Both the position numbers and the translations under genes were made by a program. Under the pieces are notes generated by a model. That model did not search any database and was not told the origin of the DNA. It saw only the letters and a list, made by a program, of their open reading frames with translations. A stretch of DNA of 64,000 nt from Mycobacterium sp. MYCO198283 (GTDB lineage: Bacteria; Actinomycetota; Actinomycetes; Mycobacteriales; Mycobacteriaceae): positions 124,001 through 188,000 of the forward strand of contig NZ_JAJQJI010000006.1 of the NCBI RefSeq assembly GCF_021213805.1. The letters run 5' to 3'. Shown here one piece after another: positions 1 through 9,064 of this stretch. Position 1 is the stretch's first letter. Each line of letters starts with the position of its first letter.

Positions 1-1925
1 ACGCCATGTCGACCGCGCTGTCGCGGTCCGGTCCGACCGCCGGCACCCCGGTGCTTCCGCCGGCCGGCATCGCCTCGGCCACCGCCGGGGTGCAGGCCAC
101 CTGGGCCGTGCTGGCCGCCTACCACCACCGGTTGACCACCGGCACAGGCGATTTCGTCGATTTCTCGCGCTACGAGGGTGTGCTGCTGGGCCTGGACCCG
201 CCGTACGGCACCATGGGCCAGGCGGCGCAGGCGCAGCGCCGCAAACCGCTCTGGCGGGGCCGGCCGCGGAACCAGGACGTCTATCCGATCTTCCGCTCGC
301 GGGACGGGTTCGTGCGGGTCTGCGTCATGTCGGCGCGGCAGTGGCGCAGCATGTGGACCTGGCTGGGAGAGCCCGAGGAATTCTCCGATCCCGCCTTCGA
401 ACAGCTCGGCGCGAGGATCGCCGCGACCGAGGCACTGAACGCCCGCATCGCTGGGCACGTCGCCGAACAGCGCACCGACGATCTGGTGGCCGCCGGGCAG
501 GAGCGCGGCATCCCGATCGCGGCGGTGCTGCCACCGGCGGAGGTGTTGCGCAGCGACCACTTCCGAAAGACCGGGGCGCTGACCGCGACCGCGTTGGGCG
601 GCGAGCACGACGTCAGCGTGCCGGTCGGCCCGTACGTCGTCGACGGCCACCGGGCCGGTTGGCGCGGCCCCGTCGCGGCGGCTGCGGCCGGGGACGTGTG
701 CTGGTCCCCGCCGTCGGCCGCGGCGCCGTCGAACGCGGCGGCCGTGCGGCCGTTCGACGGCCTGCGCATCCTCGACCTCGGCATCATCGTTGCCGGCGGT
801 GAGCTGGGGCGGCTGTTCGCCGACCTCGGCGCCGAGGTCATCAAGATCGAGAGCGCCGGCTATCCCGACGGCCTGCGGCAGACCCGGCCCGGCCAGCCGA
901 TGAGCGAGACCTTCGCGCTGGCGCACCGCAACGAGTTCGGCCTCGGGCTGGACCTGCGCAGCTCGGCGGGCGCGGACCTGTTCCGCCGGCTCGTCGCCGA
1001 ATCTGACGCGGTGTTCGCGAACTTCAAGCCCGGCACGCTGGCCGCGCTCGGCTTCTCCTACGACGAGCTGCGGGCCATCAACCCGGCCATCGTGCTCGCC
1101 GAGAGTAGCGCCTACGGCGACACCGGGCCCTGGAGCCGGCGGCTGGGCTACGGACCGTTGGTGCGCGCCAGCGCCGGGGTGACCGCCCTGTGGTCCGGCG
1201 ACGCGGTCGACGGCGACCGGCCGGGCTACTGGGACGCCACCACCGTCTTCCCCGACCACATCTCGGCGCGCGTCACGGCGATCGCGGCGCTGGCGGCCCT
1301 GATCCGGCGGCGCGCCACCGGCGTGGGCGGCCGGGTGCACGTCTCGCAGGCCGAGGTCGCGGTCGACCACTTGGCGACGCACTACGTCGCCGAGGCGGCC
1401 CGCGCCGTCGGCCTGCCCGTCACCGACGACCCGGCGTCGCACGAGGTCTTCCCGTGCGCGGGCGACGACGAGTGGTGCGTGATCTCCGTCCGCGACGCCG
1501 CCGATCGCGAGCGGCTGGCCGCCGAGATCGGCGGTGGCCCGCTGCCGGCCGATCCGAACGGCTTCTATCTGGACGTCGCGGCGTGGACGACGGGGCTGGA
1601 CAAGTTCGACGTCGCCGACCGGCTGCAGCGCGCCGATGTGCCGGCCGGGCCGATGTACCGGCCGGCCGACGTGCTGGCCGATCCGCAGGTGCGGGCGCGG
1701 GAGCTGTACGCGCCGATGCACCACCCGCTGTTCGACGAGCCGATGCCCAGCGAGACCGGCCCCGCGGCGTTCCGCCGGATCCCTGCCGCCGAGCTGCGCC
1801 CGGCGCCGATGCCCGGCGAGCACACCCGCGAGATCTGTCAGAAGCTGCTCGGCCTCACCGCCGAGGACATCGAGCGGCTCTACGTCGACGGGGTGCTGTT
1901 CGAGGCCCCGGCGACGCAGTCCTAG
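1..1925 (+). CDS. CaiB/BaiF family CoA-transferase, two-domain, 5' end outside window
   Basis: Family III CoA-transferases move CoA between carboxylic acids. The visible 639 residues contain the end of one CaiB-like module and, after an Ala/Pro linker near residues 225-245, a second module that begins FDGLRILDLG and carries the family's ADLGAEVIKIE segment around residue 270. Such a duplicated layout is typical of mycobacterial proteins of about 780 residues, so roughly 140 residues are probably missing upstream. The frame stays open to the first base of the window, and the ATG at 6 is internal rather than the true start. The thiolase-like gene follows after 24 bases on the same strand, suggesting an operon for acyl-CoA metabolism. 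It resembles M. tuberculosis Rv1866 by recalled layout. The substrate is unknown. Confidence 0.85.
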   Translation, partial: AMSTALSRSGPTAGTPVLPPAGIASATAGVQATWAVLAAYHHRLTTGTGDFVDFSRYEGVLLGLDPPYGTMGQAAQAQRRKPLWRGRPRNQDVYPIFRSRDGFVRVCVMSARQWRSMWTWLGEPEEFSDPAFEQLGARIAATEALNARIAGHVAEQRTDDLVAAGQERGIPIAAVLPPAEVLRSDHFRKTGALTATALGGEHDVSVPVGPYVVDGHRAGWRGPVAAAAAGDVCWSPPSAAAPSNAAAVRPFDGLRILDLGIIVAGGELGRLFADLGAEVIKIESAGYPDGLRQTRPGQPMSETFALAHRNEFGLGLDLRSSAGADLFRRLVAESDAVFANFKPGTLAALGFSYDELRAINPAIVLAESSAYGDTGPWSRRLGYGPLVRASAGVTALWSGDAVDGDRPGYWDATTVFPDHISARVTAIAALAALIRRRATGVGGRVHVSQAEVAVDHLATHYVAEAARAVGLPVTDDPASHEVFPCAGDDEWCVISVRDAADRERLAAEIGGGPLPADPNGFYLDVAAWTTGLDKFDVADRLQRADVPAGPMYRPADVLADPQVRARELYAPMHHPLFDEPMPSETGPAAFRRIPAAELRPAPMPGEHTREICQKLLGLTAEDIERLYVDGVLFEAPATQS

Positions 1926-1949
1926 CAAGGCGAAAGGTCCACCGCGGCA

Positions 1950-3422
1950 ATGTCTCTCGATCCCCGCACGCCTGTCCTCATCGGCTGGGGCCAGGTCAAT
2001 CAACGCGTCGACGACCTGGCCGCGGCCCGCGAACCGGTCGCGTTGATGGCCGACGCCGCCCGCGAGGCGGTGCCCGCCGCGGTGCTGGCGGCGGTCGACG
2101 CCATCCGGGTGGTGAACCTGCTGTCCTGGCGGTACCGCGATCCGGGCCTGGCGCTGGCCGAGCGCATCGGCGCCGCCGACCCGGCCACCCGGTACACCGG
2201 CATCGGCGGCAACGTGCCGCAGACGCTGGTCAACCAGGCATGCCTCGACATCGCGGCGGGCCGCGCCGACATCGTGCTGCTCGCCGGCGGCGAGACCTGG
2301 CGCACCCGAACCCGTTTCCGCACCAGCGGCGAACGCCCCGACTGGCCCACCCAGGACGAGTCCGTCCCGGTGCCGCCGGGCGCCGAGGACGAGGTGCCGA
2401 TGTCGAGCCCGGCGCAGGACCGCGTCGGGCTCTACAAGCCGTCCGACGTCTACCCGCTGTTCGAGCAGGCGGTGCGCATCGCGGCGGGGGAGGACCCGGA
2501 CAGCCACCGCCGCCGCCTCGGCGAACTGTGGGCGGGCTTCAGCCAGGTGGCGCAACGCAACCCGTTCGCCTGGAACCGCGATGCGGTGACGGCCGACGAG
2601 ATCTGGCAGCCCAGTCGCGACAACCGGATGATCAGCTGGCCCTACACCAAGCTGCTCAACTCCAACAACATGGTCGACCAGGCGGCCGTCGTGGTGCTGG
2701 CCTCCGCGGCGGCGGCCGACCGGCACGGAATCCCCCGCGACCGTTGGGTGTTCCCGCACGCCGGCACCGACGCGCACGACACCTACGCGATCGGACAGCG
2801 GTGGGATCTTCACCGTTCGCCGGCCATACGCATCGCCGGTGAACGCGTGCTGGCGCTTGCCGGCACCGCGGTCGACCGGATCGACCACGTCGACGTGTAC
2901 TCGTGCTTCCCGTCCGCGGTGCAGGTCGCGGCCGCGGAGCTGGGCTTGTCGCTGGATCGGCCGCTGACCGTCACCGGCGGGCTGACGTTCGCGGGCGGGC
3001 CGTGGAACAACTACGTCATGCACGCCATCGGCAGCATGGCCGGCGTGCTCGTCGACAACCCCGGAACGACGGGCCTGGTGACGGCCAACGGCGGCTACCT
3101 CACCAAGCACAGCATCGGCGTCTACGGCACCGAGCCGCCCGCGGCGGGCTTCCGGTGGGAGGACGTCCAGTCCGCCGTCGACCGCGAACCCGTCCGGGCG
3201 CAGGCGGCCGAGTACGCCGGCGACGGTGTCGTGGAGACCTGGACCGTGCCGTTTGGCCGCGACGGTGAGCCCGAGCACGTCTTCGTGACCGTCCGCACGC
3301 CCGGCGACGCCCGCGCGCTGGCGCGCATCGACGATCCCGCCCAGGCGCAGACCGCGATCCGCGAGGACATCGCGGGCAACAAGATCCGCGTGGCGACCGA
3401 CGGGACCGCGAGTCTGCGCTAG
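1950..3422 (+). CDS. Thiolase-like (SCP2-type) acetyl-CoA acetyltransferase family protein
   Basis: This 490-residue protein is a member of the mycobacterial SCP2-thiolase-like group and resembles Rv1867 in size and position. Visible thiolase-fold features are an N-terminal PVLIGWGQ strand, a GGNVPQTLVNQAC segment near residue 90, DHVDVYSCFPSAVQ near 315, and the C-terminal GYLTKHSIGVYG block near 375. The nucleophilic Cys motif of degradative thiolases is not obvious, although C99 lies near the expected site, so the reaction may be hydrolytic, condensing or only CoA binding. A C-terminal extension of about 100 residues looks like the OB-fold DUF35-type tail of these proteins. It follows the CoA transferase by 24 bases and ends 8 bases before a convergent ATPase gene. 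Confidence 0.8.
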   Translation: MSLDPRTPVLIGWGQVNQRVDDLAAAREPVALMADAAREAVPAAVLAAVDAIRVVNLLSWRYRDPGLALAERIGAADPATRYTGIGGNVPQTLVNQACLDIAAGRADIVLLAGGETWRTRTRFRTSGERPDWPTQDESVPVPPGAEDEVPMSSPAQDRVGLYKPSDVYPLFEQAVRIAAGEDPDSHRRRLGELWAGFSQVAQRNPFAWNRDAVTADEIWQPSRDNRMISWPYTKLLNSNNMVDQAAVVVLASAAAADRHGIPRDRWVFPHAGTDAHDTYAIGQRWDLHRSPAIRIAGERVLALAGTAVDRIDHVDVYSCFPSAVQVAAAELGLSLDRPLTVTGGLTFAGGPWNNYVMHAIGSMAGVLVDNPGTTGLVTANGGYLTKHSIGVYGTEPPAAGFRWEDVQSAVDREPVRAQAAEYAGDGVVETWTVPFGRDGEPEHVFVTVRTPGDARALARIDDPAQAQTAIREDIAGNKIRVATDGTASLR

Positions 3423-3430
3423 CGCCGGAA

Positions 3431-6400
3431 TCAGGCGCGGGCGAGCGCCAGCACGTCCTCCAGCGGCGGCGGGCTGGCCGGATGGTGCGACAGGCACCAG
3501 GGCGCGCGGATCTTCGCGAACGCCGTGCCCTCGAGCGCGGCGTAGAACTGGCCGGCGCGCAGCCTGCTGATGTCGGGCACGCGGCCGCCCTTCACCCGCG
3601 CCATCTCGCGGGCGACGGTGATCTGGACGGGCGCGTTCAACAGGCCGAAGAGCTGGGTCGCCGCGTTGCCGGGGATGCCGGGGTTCAGTCCTTTGGGCGC
3701 TTGGGTGGCGTACACGAGCCCGAGCCCGTACTTGCGGGCCTGCGACGACAGCGCGAGCGTGCTGTGCAGGCACACCGTGCGGCGGCCCGACGGCGCGAAG
3801 TTCTGCGCCTCGTCCATCACCAGCAGCCCGCCCAGCGGCCGGTCGCCGGCCGGATGCCGCTTGATCCACGCGAACAGCGCCATCTGCAACTGGTTGACGA
3901 AGCCTTCCCGCTGCGCGTCGGTGGGCAGGCCCGCGAGGTTGACCACCGACACGCGGGCGCGGCGGCCGTCCGACGGCGTCAGCAGCGCCGCGGGGTCGAC
4001 GGGCGTGCCGTGCCCGCCGAACAGCGGGTCGTTGACCATCGCCGCGCGGAGGTTCTCGCTGAGCTCCGCGGCCAGCCGGGTGGCGCCGGCGAGCCCGCTG
4101 ACGTCGGGCGGCAGGTCGCCGAGCAGGTCGACGAAGCCCCGCAGCGTAGGCGCGGGCTGCCGGCCGTAGAACTCGAGCGCCTCGCGCAGCACCGCCCGCG
4201 ACAGCTCGGCCTTCGCGGTCTTCCCGCTGATCAGCGCCCGCGGCTCCAGTGCCGCCAGCGCGGACTCGACGGCGTCGTCGAACTCGTCGCGATCGTCGAC
4301 GACCGCGCCGAAGTCGGGCAGCGGCTGGAAGCTGAGCTGCCGCCCGGCGTTGCGGCCCGGCGTCCACACGACGACCTCGGTGTGGGCGAAGTACTCCGCG
4401 GCGCGCGCGTCGTCGGCCGCGGTCCAGCCCGCCGGCGGCTCCGGCCACGGGGTGCCCAGCCGCGCCAGGTCGTTGTTGGCGTCGAGCACGATCGAGGACA
4501 CGCCGCGCAGCGCGCACTCCTCCACCAGCCGGCGGATCAGCACCGTCTTGCCGGACCCGGAGCCCGCGAAGATCACCGTGTGCTTGCGCAGCTGCGCCAG
4601 GTCCACCGACAGCGGGCGGCCGTCGTCCTCCACCACGCCCAGCGGCACCGCCGTGGCGGCCTCGGCGACCGGCGGGTACGCCGGCTCGGCGGCGAGCGGT
4701 GCCTCGGGTTCGGGTTCGGGTTCGGTGACCGGGGGTGGCGGCGGGTCGCCGGCCAGGTCGCCCAGCGCGTCGTGCAGCAGCCGCACACCGTGGGCGGGCC
4801 GGCGCGCGCGCAGCCACTCCGGAAGGTCGGCGTGGTCCTCGTCGAGCAGGTCACGCAGCGCCGACAGGGTCCGCAGGTCGTCGTCGGCGACGGGCAGGGT
4901 GCGCCCGCCGGCGTCCTCGAAGTCGGCGATCAGCTGCGTGGTCTTCGCGCCGCTGGGCCACGGGCTGTTGCGGAGCAGGAACAGCTGGCGGTGGCGGCGG
5001 CCGGCGCCGGTGGCCTCCCACGCCTTGCGGATCCGGTTCTGCGCGGCGATGGCGTTGTGCGCGGCGATCGCCCGGAACGCCCAGTGCCGCTCGTCGTCGG
5101 TGGCGGCGTCGAGGCTCTGGCGCAGCCGGGCGTGCAGCCCGACCCGTTTACCGGGCGGCGGGTCGACGGTGAATTCGCCGTCGGCGCCGCCGTGCTCGAC
5201 GATCCAGGCCTGCAGCGCCGCCGAGAGCAACGGGGGCATCGTGGTGTCCTCGCCGTCGGGATCCAGCGCGGCGGCCGGCACGGCGCGGCGGCGGTAGGCG
5301 GCGAAGGCCCGGTCCAGCGCCGCGAGGTCCCCCGGTCGGGGCGGGTCGACCGGATCGGTGGGCGGCTGGGTGCGGTCGCCGGTGAACGAGGCCAGCTCCG
5401 CCACCTGGTCGCGCTGCAGGCAGCGGCGGACGTGCTGGTCGGCGGCCTGCAGCAGCCCGCGGGGCGTGAAGTCCGACGCGTCGTCGAACGCGGTCGGCAG
5501 GATCGGCCAGCTCGGATAGGGGGGTGTGAAACCGACCGCGTCGTAGCTCGCGGTGAACCGGCGCTCCAGGATGGCCCGGGCGATCTCGGGCGTCGGCAGG
5601 CCCTGCAGGACCTCCGTGGTGCGGAACCGGTCCCGCACCGAGGCCACGGCCCGCTCCTCGATGTCCACCCACACCGACGGCAGGCAGGCGACCACCGTCA
5701 CGGTGCGGCGCATGGTCTCCCGGACGGCCATCAGCCCGTGCGCGACGTGCTCCAGGTCGCGGTTGTCGGTCGCCCGGGCGTCGGTCTCGGTGCGCCGGTT
5801 CGACTGGGCGAGCAGCGTGTCGATCTGGTCGATAGCCAGCACCGTCGGGCCCGCCAGGGCCAGCAACCGGGCGAGGTCGCGCACCACCTCCTGTGCGGTC
5901 AACTCCGGGACGGGCAGCCCCCACGCGGTCCGGTCGGCGGCGGGGATGCCGTCACTGGAGCGCAGGAAGGCCTCGCCGATGTCCTGCAGCGCGAGGTCCT
6001 CGGCGCCCAGCAGCACCAGCGCGCGCAGGCAGTGGCGGGCAGCGCGCACCGGGTCGCGGCGCGCCGTGACGAGCTTGGTGACGAACTCGTCGAGCACCTG
6101 CGGCGTCAGCTCCTCGTCGCCGACGATCGCCCGCCGCGCCGCGCGGCCGACGTGTGCGATCGACGCCAGCTCCCACAGCACCCGCCGCAGCTGCGTCTCG
6201 TGGCCGGGCGCCGGGCGGCCGAAGCTGTCGAGCACACCGCCGCGCACCGAATGCCAGAAGCTCGTCGCGTCGAGCAGCTGCACGAGCACGAACGTGCCGC
6301 CGGCCTCCTGCACGCGCTCGCGCACCTGCCCGAGCAGGTGCGTCTTGCCGGAGCCGGCGGGTCCCCGCACGACGACGCCGAGCGGGCTGACGTCCTCGGC

Positions 6401-6556
6401 GCGCTGCGCATCTCCGACGGCCGCCAGCACGTCGCCCAGCGCGGCGTCGTGCAGCCCGCCGACGTGCAGGGTGCCCTGCGAGTGCCACATCTCGTCGGCG
6501 GTGGGGGCGAACGACAGGTGCAGGGAACCGAGCGCCTCGCGCTGCCGGGAATCCAT
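3431..6556 (-). CDS. Large ATPase with N-terminal AAA module and C-terminal HerA-type motor
   Basis: A 1041-residue protein with two separate P-loop modules. The first has Walker A GPAGSGKT at residues 65-72 and Walker B TVLAIDQIDT around 239-248, resembling ORC/STAND-like AAA ATPases. The second has AGSGSGKTVL around 664 and Walker B LLVMDEAQNF around 909. It is followed by the ARKYGLGLVYATQAPKG and GNAATQLFGLLNAP blocks characteristic of HerA/DUF87 hexameric DNA translocases. An acidic Pro-rich linker (repeated PEPE) separates the halves near residue 615. The ATG overlaps the upstream TGA as TGATG, so translation is probably coupled to the winged-helix gene. HerA motors usually work with a nuclease, and a nuclease-fold gene is first in this operon. 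Function is inferred from domains only: DNA translocation in defence or repair. Confidence 0.85.
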   Translation of the reverse strand: MDSRQREALGSLHLSFAPTADEMWHSQGTLHVGGLHDAALGDVLAAVGDAQRAEDVSPLGVVVRGPAGSGKTHLLGQVRERVQEAGGTFVLVQLLDATSFWHSVRGGVLDSFGRPAPGHETQLRRVLWELASIAHVGRAARRAIVGDEELTPQVLDEFVTKLVTARRDPVRAARHCLRALVLLGAEDLALQDIGEAFLRSSDGIPAADRTAWGLPVPELTAQEVVRDLARLLALAGPTVLAIDQIDTLLAQSNRRTETDARATDNRDLEHVAHGLMAVRETMRRTVTVVACLPSVWVDIEERAVASVRDRFRTTEVLQGLPTPEIARAILERRFTASYDAVGFTPPYPSWPILPTAFDDASDFTPRGLLQAADQHVRRCLQRDQVAELASFTGDRTQPPTDPVDPPRPGDLAALDRAFAAYRRRAVPAAALDPDGEDTTMPPLLSAALQAWIVEHGGADGEFTVDPPPGKRVGLHARLRQSLDAATDDERHWAFRAIAAHNAIAAQNRIRKAWEATGAGRRHRQLFLLRNSPWPSGAKTTQLIADFEDAGGRTLPVADDDLRTLSALRDLLDEDHADLPEWLRARRPAHGVRLLHDALGDLAGDPPPPPVTEPEPEPEAPLAAEPAYPPVAEAATAVPLGVVEDDGRPLSVDLAQLRKHTVIFAGSGSGKTVLIRRLVEECALRGVSSIVLDANNDLARLGTPWPEPPAGWTAADDARAAEYFAHTEVVVWTPGRNAGRQLSFQPLPDFGAVVDDRDEFDDAVESALAALEPRALISGKTAKAELSRAVLREALEFYGRQPAPTLRGFVDLLGDLPPDVSGLAGATRLAAELSENLRAAMVNDPLFGGHGTPVDPAALLTPSDGRRARVSVVNLAGLPTDAQREGFVNQLQMALFAWIKRHPAGDRPLGGLLVMDEAQNFAPSGRRTVCLHSTLALSSQARKYGLGLVYATQAPKGLNPGIPGNAATQLFGLLNAPVQITVAREMARVKGGRVPDISRLRAGQFYAALEGTAFAKIRAPWCLSHHPASPPPLEDVLALARA

Positions 6557-7194
6557 CAGGCGTCGATCGCGATCAGGTGCTTGCGCTGGTTGCCGATGTC
6601 GACCGCGGCGGCCCGGTCGGCGTCGGTGAGCACCTTCTGGTTCTCTTCGGGGATGATGCTGACCCCGCGCCGGCGGTACAGGGCGGTCAACGCGGCGTCG
6701 ACGTCGGCGCGGGGCACGTCGGGTAGCTCCCCGCGCAGCCGCACCAGCCCCACCCAGTCACCGGGCCGGCGGGCCAGCCGCCGGTAGGCCCCGACGATCC
6801 GGTCCTCGACGGTGTCCCCGGGTTCTTCGGGGGGCAGGAAGACGTCGGCGAGCGCGATGTCGGCGGCGGCGAAGTAGCGGTCGAACGCCTTGAGCACGGT
6901 GTAGAGCACCCGGCCCTGTCCGCGGACCCGCTCGGGGGCGTCGGCGCCGAACAGTCTGCGGCACAACGCCCATCCGTCGTCGGTGAGCTCGTGGCGCATC
7001 GGTCGGCTGCCGGTGGTTTCGATCAGGCCCTGCTGCTGCAATCGGTCGCGCTCCCGCTTGCGCAGCTCCGGGCCCCGCGCCGCCAGCTCGGCGTTGGACA
7101 GCGGCCGGCACTCGGCCATCAGCGCCAGCAGCACGGCGTGCTCGGTACCCGTCAGTTCGTCGGGAAACACTTTCACGAAGGTCGCTCCTGTCAC
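6556..7194 (-). CDS. Winged-helix protein, middle gene of ATPase/nuclease operon
   Basis: I do not recognise a named family. The N-terminal part, starting TGTEHAVLLALMAE and continuing to the QQQGLIET and RHELTDDGWALCRRLF blocks, reads as a MarR/winged-helix DNA-binding fold. A second winged-helix-like segment lies at the C-terminus (VGLVRLRGELPDVP through a YRRRGVSIIPEENQ wing). The frame is open to an ATG at 7242, but the GTG at 7194 gives the typical 4-base GTGA overlap with the upstream gene and a 212-residue product, so I prefer it. Downstream it overlaps the ATPase start by one base. It could be the DNA- or partner-specificity subunit of the complex, or a regulator; the coupling favours a stoichiometric subunit. 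Confidence 0.75.
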   Translation of the reverse strand: MTGATFVKVFPDELTGTEHAVLLALMAECRPLSNAELAARGPELRKRERDRLQQQGLIETTGSRPMRHELTDDGWALCRRLFGADAPERVRGQGRVLYTVLKAFDRYFAAADIALADVFLPPEEPGDTVEDRIVGAYRRLARRPGDWVGLVRLRGELPDVPRADVDAALTALYRRRGVSIIPEENQKVLTDADRAAAVDIGNQRKHLIAIDA

Positions 7195-8222
7195 GTGCGC
7201 AGCCTGGTCAACACCTGTTCGATCATGGCGGCAACGCGCCACGGGTCGTCGACGACGTCGTCGTTAGTGAACCGCAGGACGACGTACCCGCCGACGACGA
7301 GGGTGGTGTCGCGGCGGCGGTCGTCGGCGTACTTGAGCGCGGTGCGGTGGTCGGGCCCGTCGAGCTCGACGACGCACCGTTCGGCCGGCCACAGCAGGTC
7401 GACGCGGATCGGGGGCCGCAACGGCTGCGCGTCGACCACCTGGTTCCAGGTGCGCCCGACCGCCCACGCGCGGCGCGCGAGGCACCGCTCGAGCAGCTGC
7501 TCGACGGCGCTGCCCGGATGCGGGCGCCCGACGGGCGGGGGAAGGGTGACCGCTACCGGGCCGTCGTCGGCGGCCGGGGACGCCGCGGCCAGGTGGGCCG
7601 GTAGCTGCACCACCAGCGTCGGCAGCCGGTCGACGGTCGGCAGCGCATCGCCGGTGAGCCACGATCCGACGCCGTGGGCGGCGAGCCATTCGAACCCGGC
7701 CGCGGCCGCCGGCTCGTCGGGGCAGGCGGGCATGTCGACGAGCAGCACCACCGCGTCGCGCCGGTAGGCGTCGGCGATCACGCGGGCCGCGCCGCGGACG
7801 CGGACGTCCGGCGGAAAGGTCGCGGCGTCGGCGCGGCCGGTCAGGGCCGCTTCGGCGAGGTCGGCCAGGTAGGGGCCGAAGTGCGGGGTGTCGGCGGCGC
7901 GGCGGCGGGCGAGCTCGCGGACGACGCGGCGGTCGTGGTCACTGGCGCTCGCCGGCGCCTCGCCGCCCGGCAGCCAGGCCGGGAACAGGGTGCGGGCGAC
8001 GAGCTCGAGGTGGTCGAGGACCGCGTCCACCACCGCCGCGGCCGAACCCGCTCGGTCAGCCCGGTAGCTGAGCATCACGGGCGCGTCGCGCGGCAGCGGG
8101 TCCAGCGCGAGCCGCAGCTGCTCGCCGGTGGCGCCGGTGAGCCGCACGACCCGGTGGGTGGGCAGCGCGGTGACCGGCGTCGCCGCGACGTCTCGGCCGG
8201 TGCCCACTTGCATCGGTGCCAT
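7191..8222 (-). CDS. DUF559/Vsr-fold nuclease-like protein
   Basis: This 343-residue protein opens the three-gene minus-strand operon. The last 75 residues show the PD-(D/E)XK-like core of DUF559 and very-short-patch-repair endonucleases: an upstream EQLLERCL helix, D275 in RVDLLWP, E286-x-D288-G in VVELDG, H292, then the RRDTTL and GYVVLRF segments. All putative metal ligands are present, so nuclease activity is plausible. The first 240 residues do not match a family I know; they include a hydrophobic DAVVLLVDMPA strand and may form a sensor or adaptor domain. Coupling to the winged-helix gene by a GTGA overlap and to a HerA-type motor downstream suggests one complex. Target and role are unknown. 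Confidence 0.8.
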   Translation of the reverse strand: MAPMQVGTGRDVAATPVTALPTHRVVRLTGATGEQLRLALDPLPRDAPVMLSYRADRAGSAAAVVDAVLDHLELVARTLFPAWLPGGEAPASASDHDRRVVRELARRRAADTPHFGPYLADLAEAALTGRADAATFPPDVRVRGAARVIADAYRRDAVVLLVDMPACPDEPAAAAGFEWLAAHGVGSWLTGDALPTVDRLPTLVVQLPAHLAAASPAADDGPVAVTLPPPVGRPHPGSAVEQLLERCLARRAWAVGRTWNQVVDAQPLRPPIRVDLLWPAERCVVELDGPDHRTALKYADDRRRDTTLVVGGYVVLRFTNDDVVDDPWRVAAMIEQVLTRLRT

Positions 8223-8232
8223 TGTGTCGCGT

Positions 8233-8958
8233 TCAGGCCAGCAGCGCCTTGAGCGTCCACGCGTTGCGCACCGCGTGGCCGCCGAGGTCGTTGTTGAAGT
8301 ACACGAGCACGTCGTGGCCTCGGTCCTGCCACTCGGTGATGCGGTCGGCCCACCAGTGCAGGTCCTCGTCAGGATAGGAGCCGTGATACATCGATTCCTG
8401 CGACGGGCCGTGCATCCGGACGTACACCAGCAAAGCGGTGGCCCGCAGCACGCACGGCAGGTTCGCGCCGCTGGTGACGACGTAGCTGGCGCCGTGGCGT
8501 TCGAGCAGCGCGTAGACGGCGTCGTCGTCCCAGGAGCGGTGCCGGAACTCGACGGCGAACGGGATCTCGTCGGGCATGACGGTGAGGAAGTGGTCGAGCA
8601 GCGCGTCGTCTCGCTCCAGCGCCGGATGCAGCTGCACCAACACCGCTTCCCGGCGCTCGCCGAGCGCCTGCCAGCATCGCTCGAAGCGGTCGGCCCACGG
8701 CTCGGGGTCGCGCAGCCGCCGGAAGTGCGTCAGGCCGCGGTGCGCCTTGACGGTCATGCTGAAACCGTCGGGCAGCCGGGTGCGCCAGCCTGCGAAGGTG
8801 GCGTCGCGCGGCCAGCGGTAGAAGCTGGCGTTGAGCTCGACGGTATTGAAGTGCTCGACGTACGCCGCGAGCCGGCGCGCCGGTGGCAGGCCGGGGGGAT
8901 AGAGCACGCCGTCCCAGTGGTCGTAGGACCAGCCGGACGTGCCGATGCGGACGCCCAT
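8233..8958 (-). CDS. DUF72 (YecE-like) TIM-barrel protein
   Basis: A 241-residue protein with DUF72 signatures: the N-terminal IGTSGWSYDHWDGVLYP, HFNTVELNASFYRWP near residue 37, FSMTVKAHRGLTHF near 67 and VYFNNDLGGHAVRNA near the C-terminus. DUF72 proteins form a TIM barrel related to the AP-endonuclease 2 superfamily; their activity is not established. The length is normal. It starts at ATG 8958 and ends 10 bases before the nuclease-like gene on the same strand, so it could share a transcript with the ATPase/nuclease trio, but DUF72 genes occur in many contexts and this may be coincidence. Confidence 0.88.
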   Translation of the reverse strand: MGVRIGTSGWSYDHWDGVLYPPGLPPARRLAAYVEHFNTVELNASFYRWPRDATFAGWRTRLPDGFSMTVKAHRGLTHFRRLRDPEPWADRFERCWQALGERREAVLVQLHPALERDDALLDHFLTVMPDEIPFAVEFRHRSWDDDAVYALLERHGASYVVTSGANLPCVLRATALLVYVRMHGPSQESMYHGSYPDEDLHWWADRITEWQDRGHDVLVYFNNDLGGHAVRNAWTLKALLA

Positions 8959-9064
8959 CGGCTATCGCGGGTGTCCGCGGCGCGGTTCTGGCACGCGGCC
9001 GGCGAGGTCGTCGTCGTAGGCCATCGCGGCCAGTCTGGCACGCAGCACCGCTACCGTCGTCGGC

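Noticed and set aside
3482..6787. 1101-codon open frame on the + strand
   Set aside because: It is antisense to the AAA-HerA ATPase gene and has the Arg/Val/Gly-rich composition of a GC-rich shadow frame without any domain motif.
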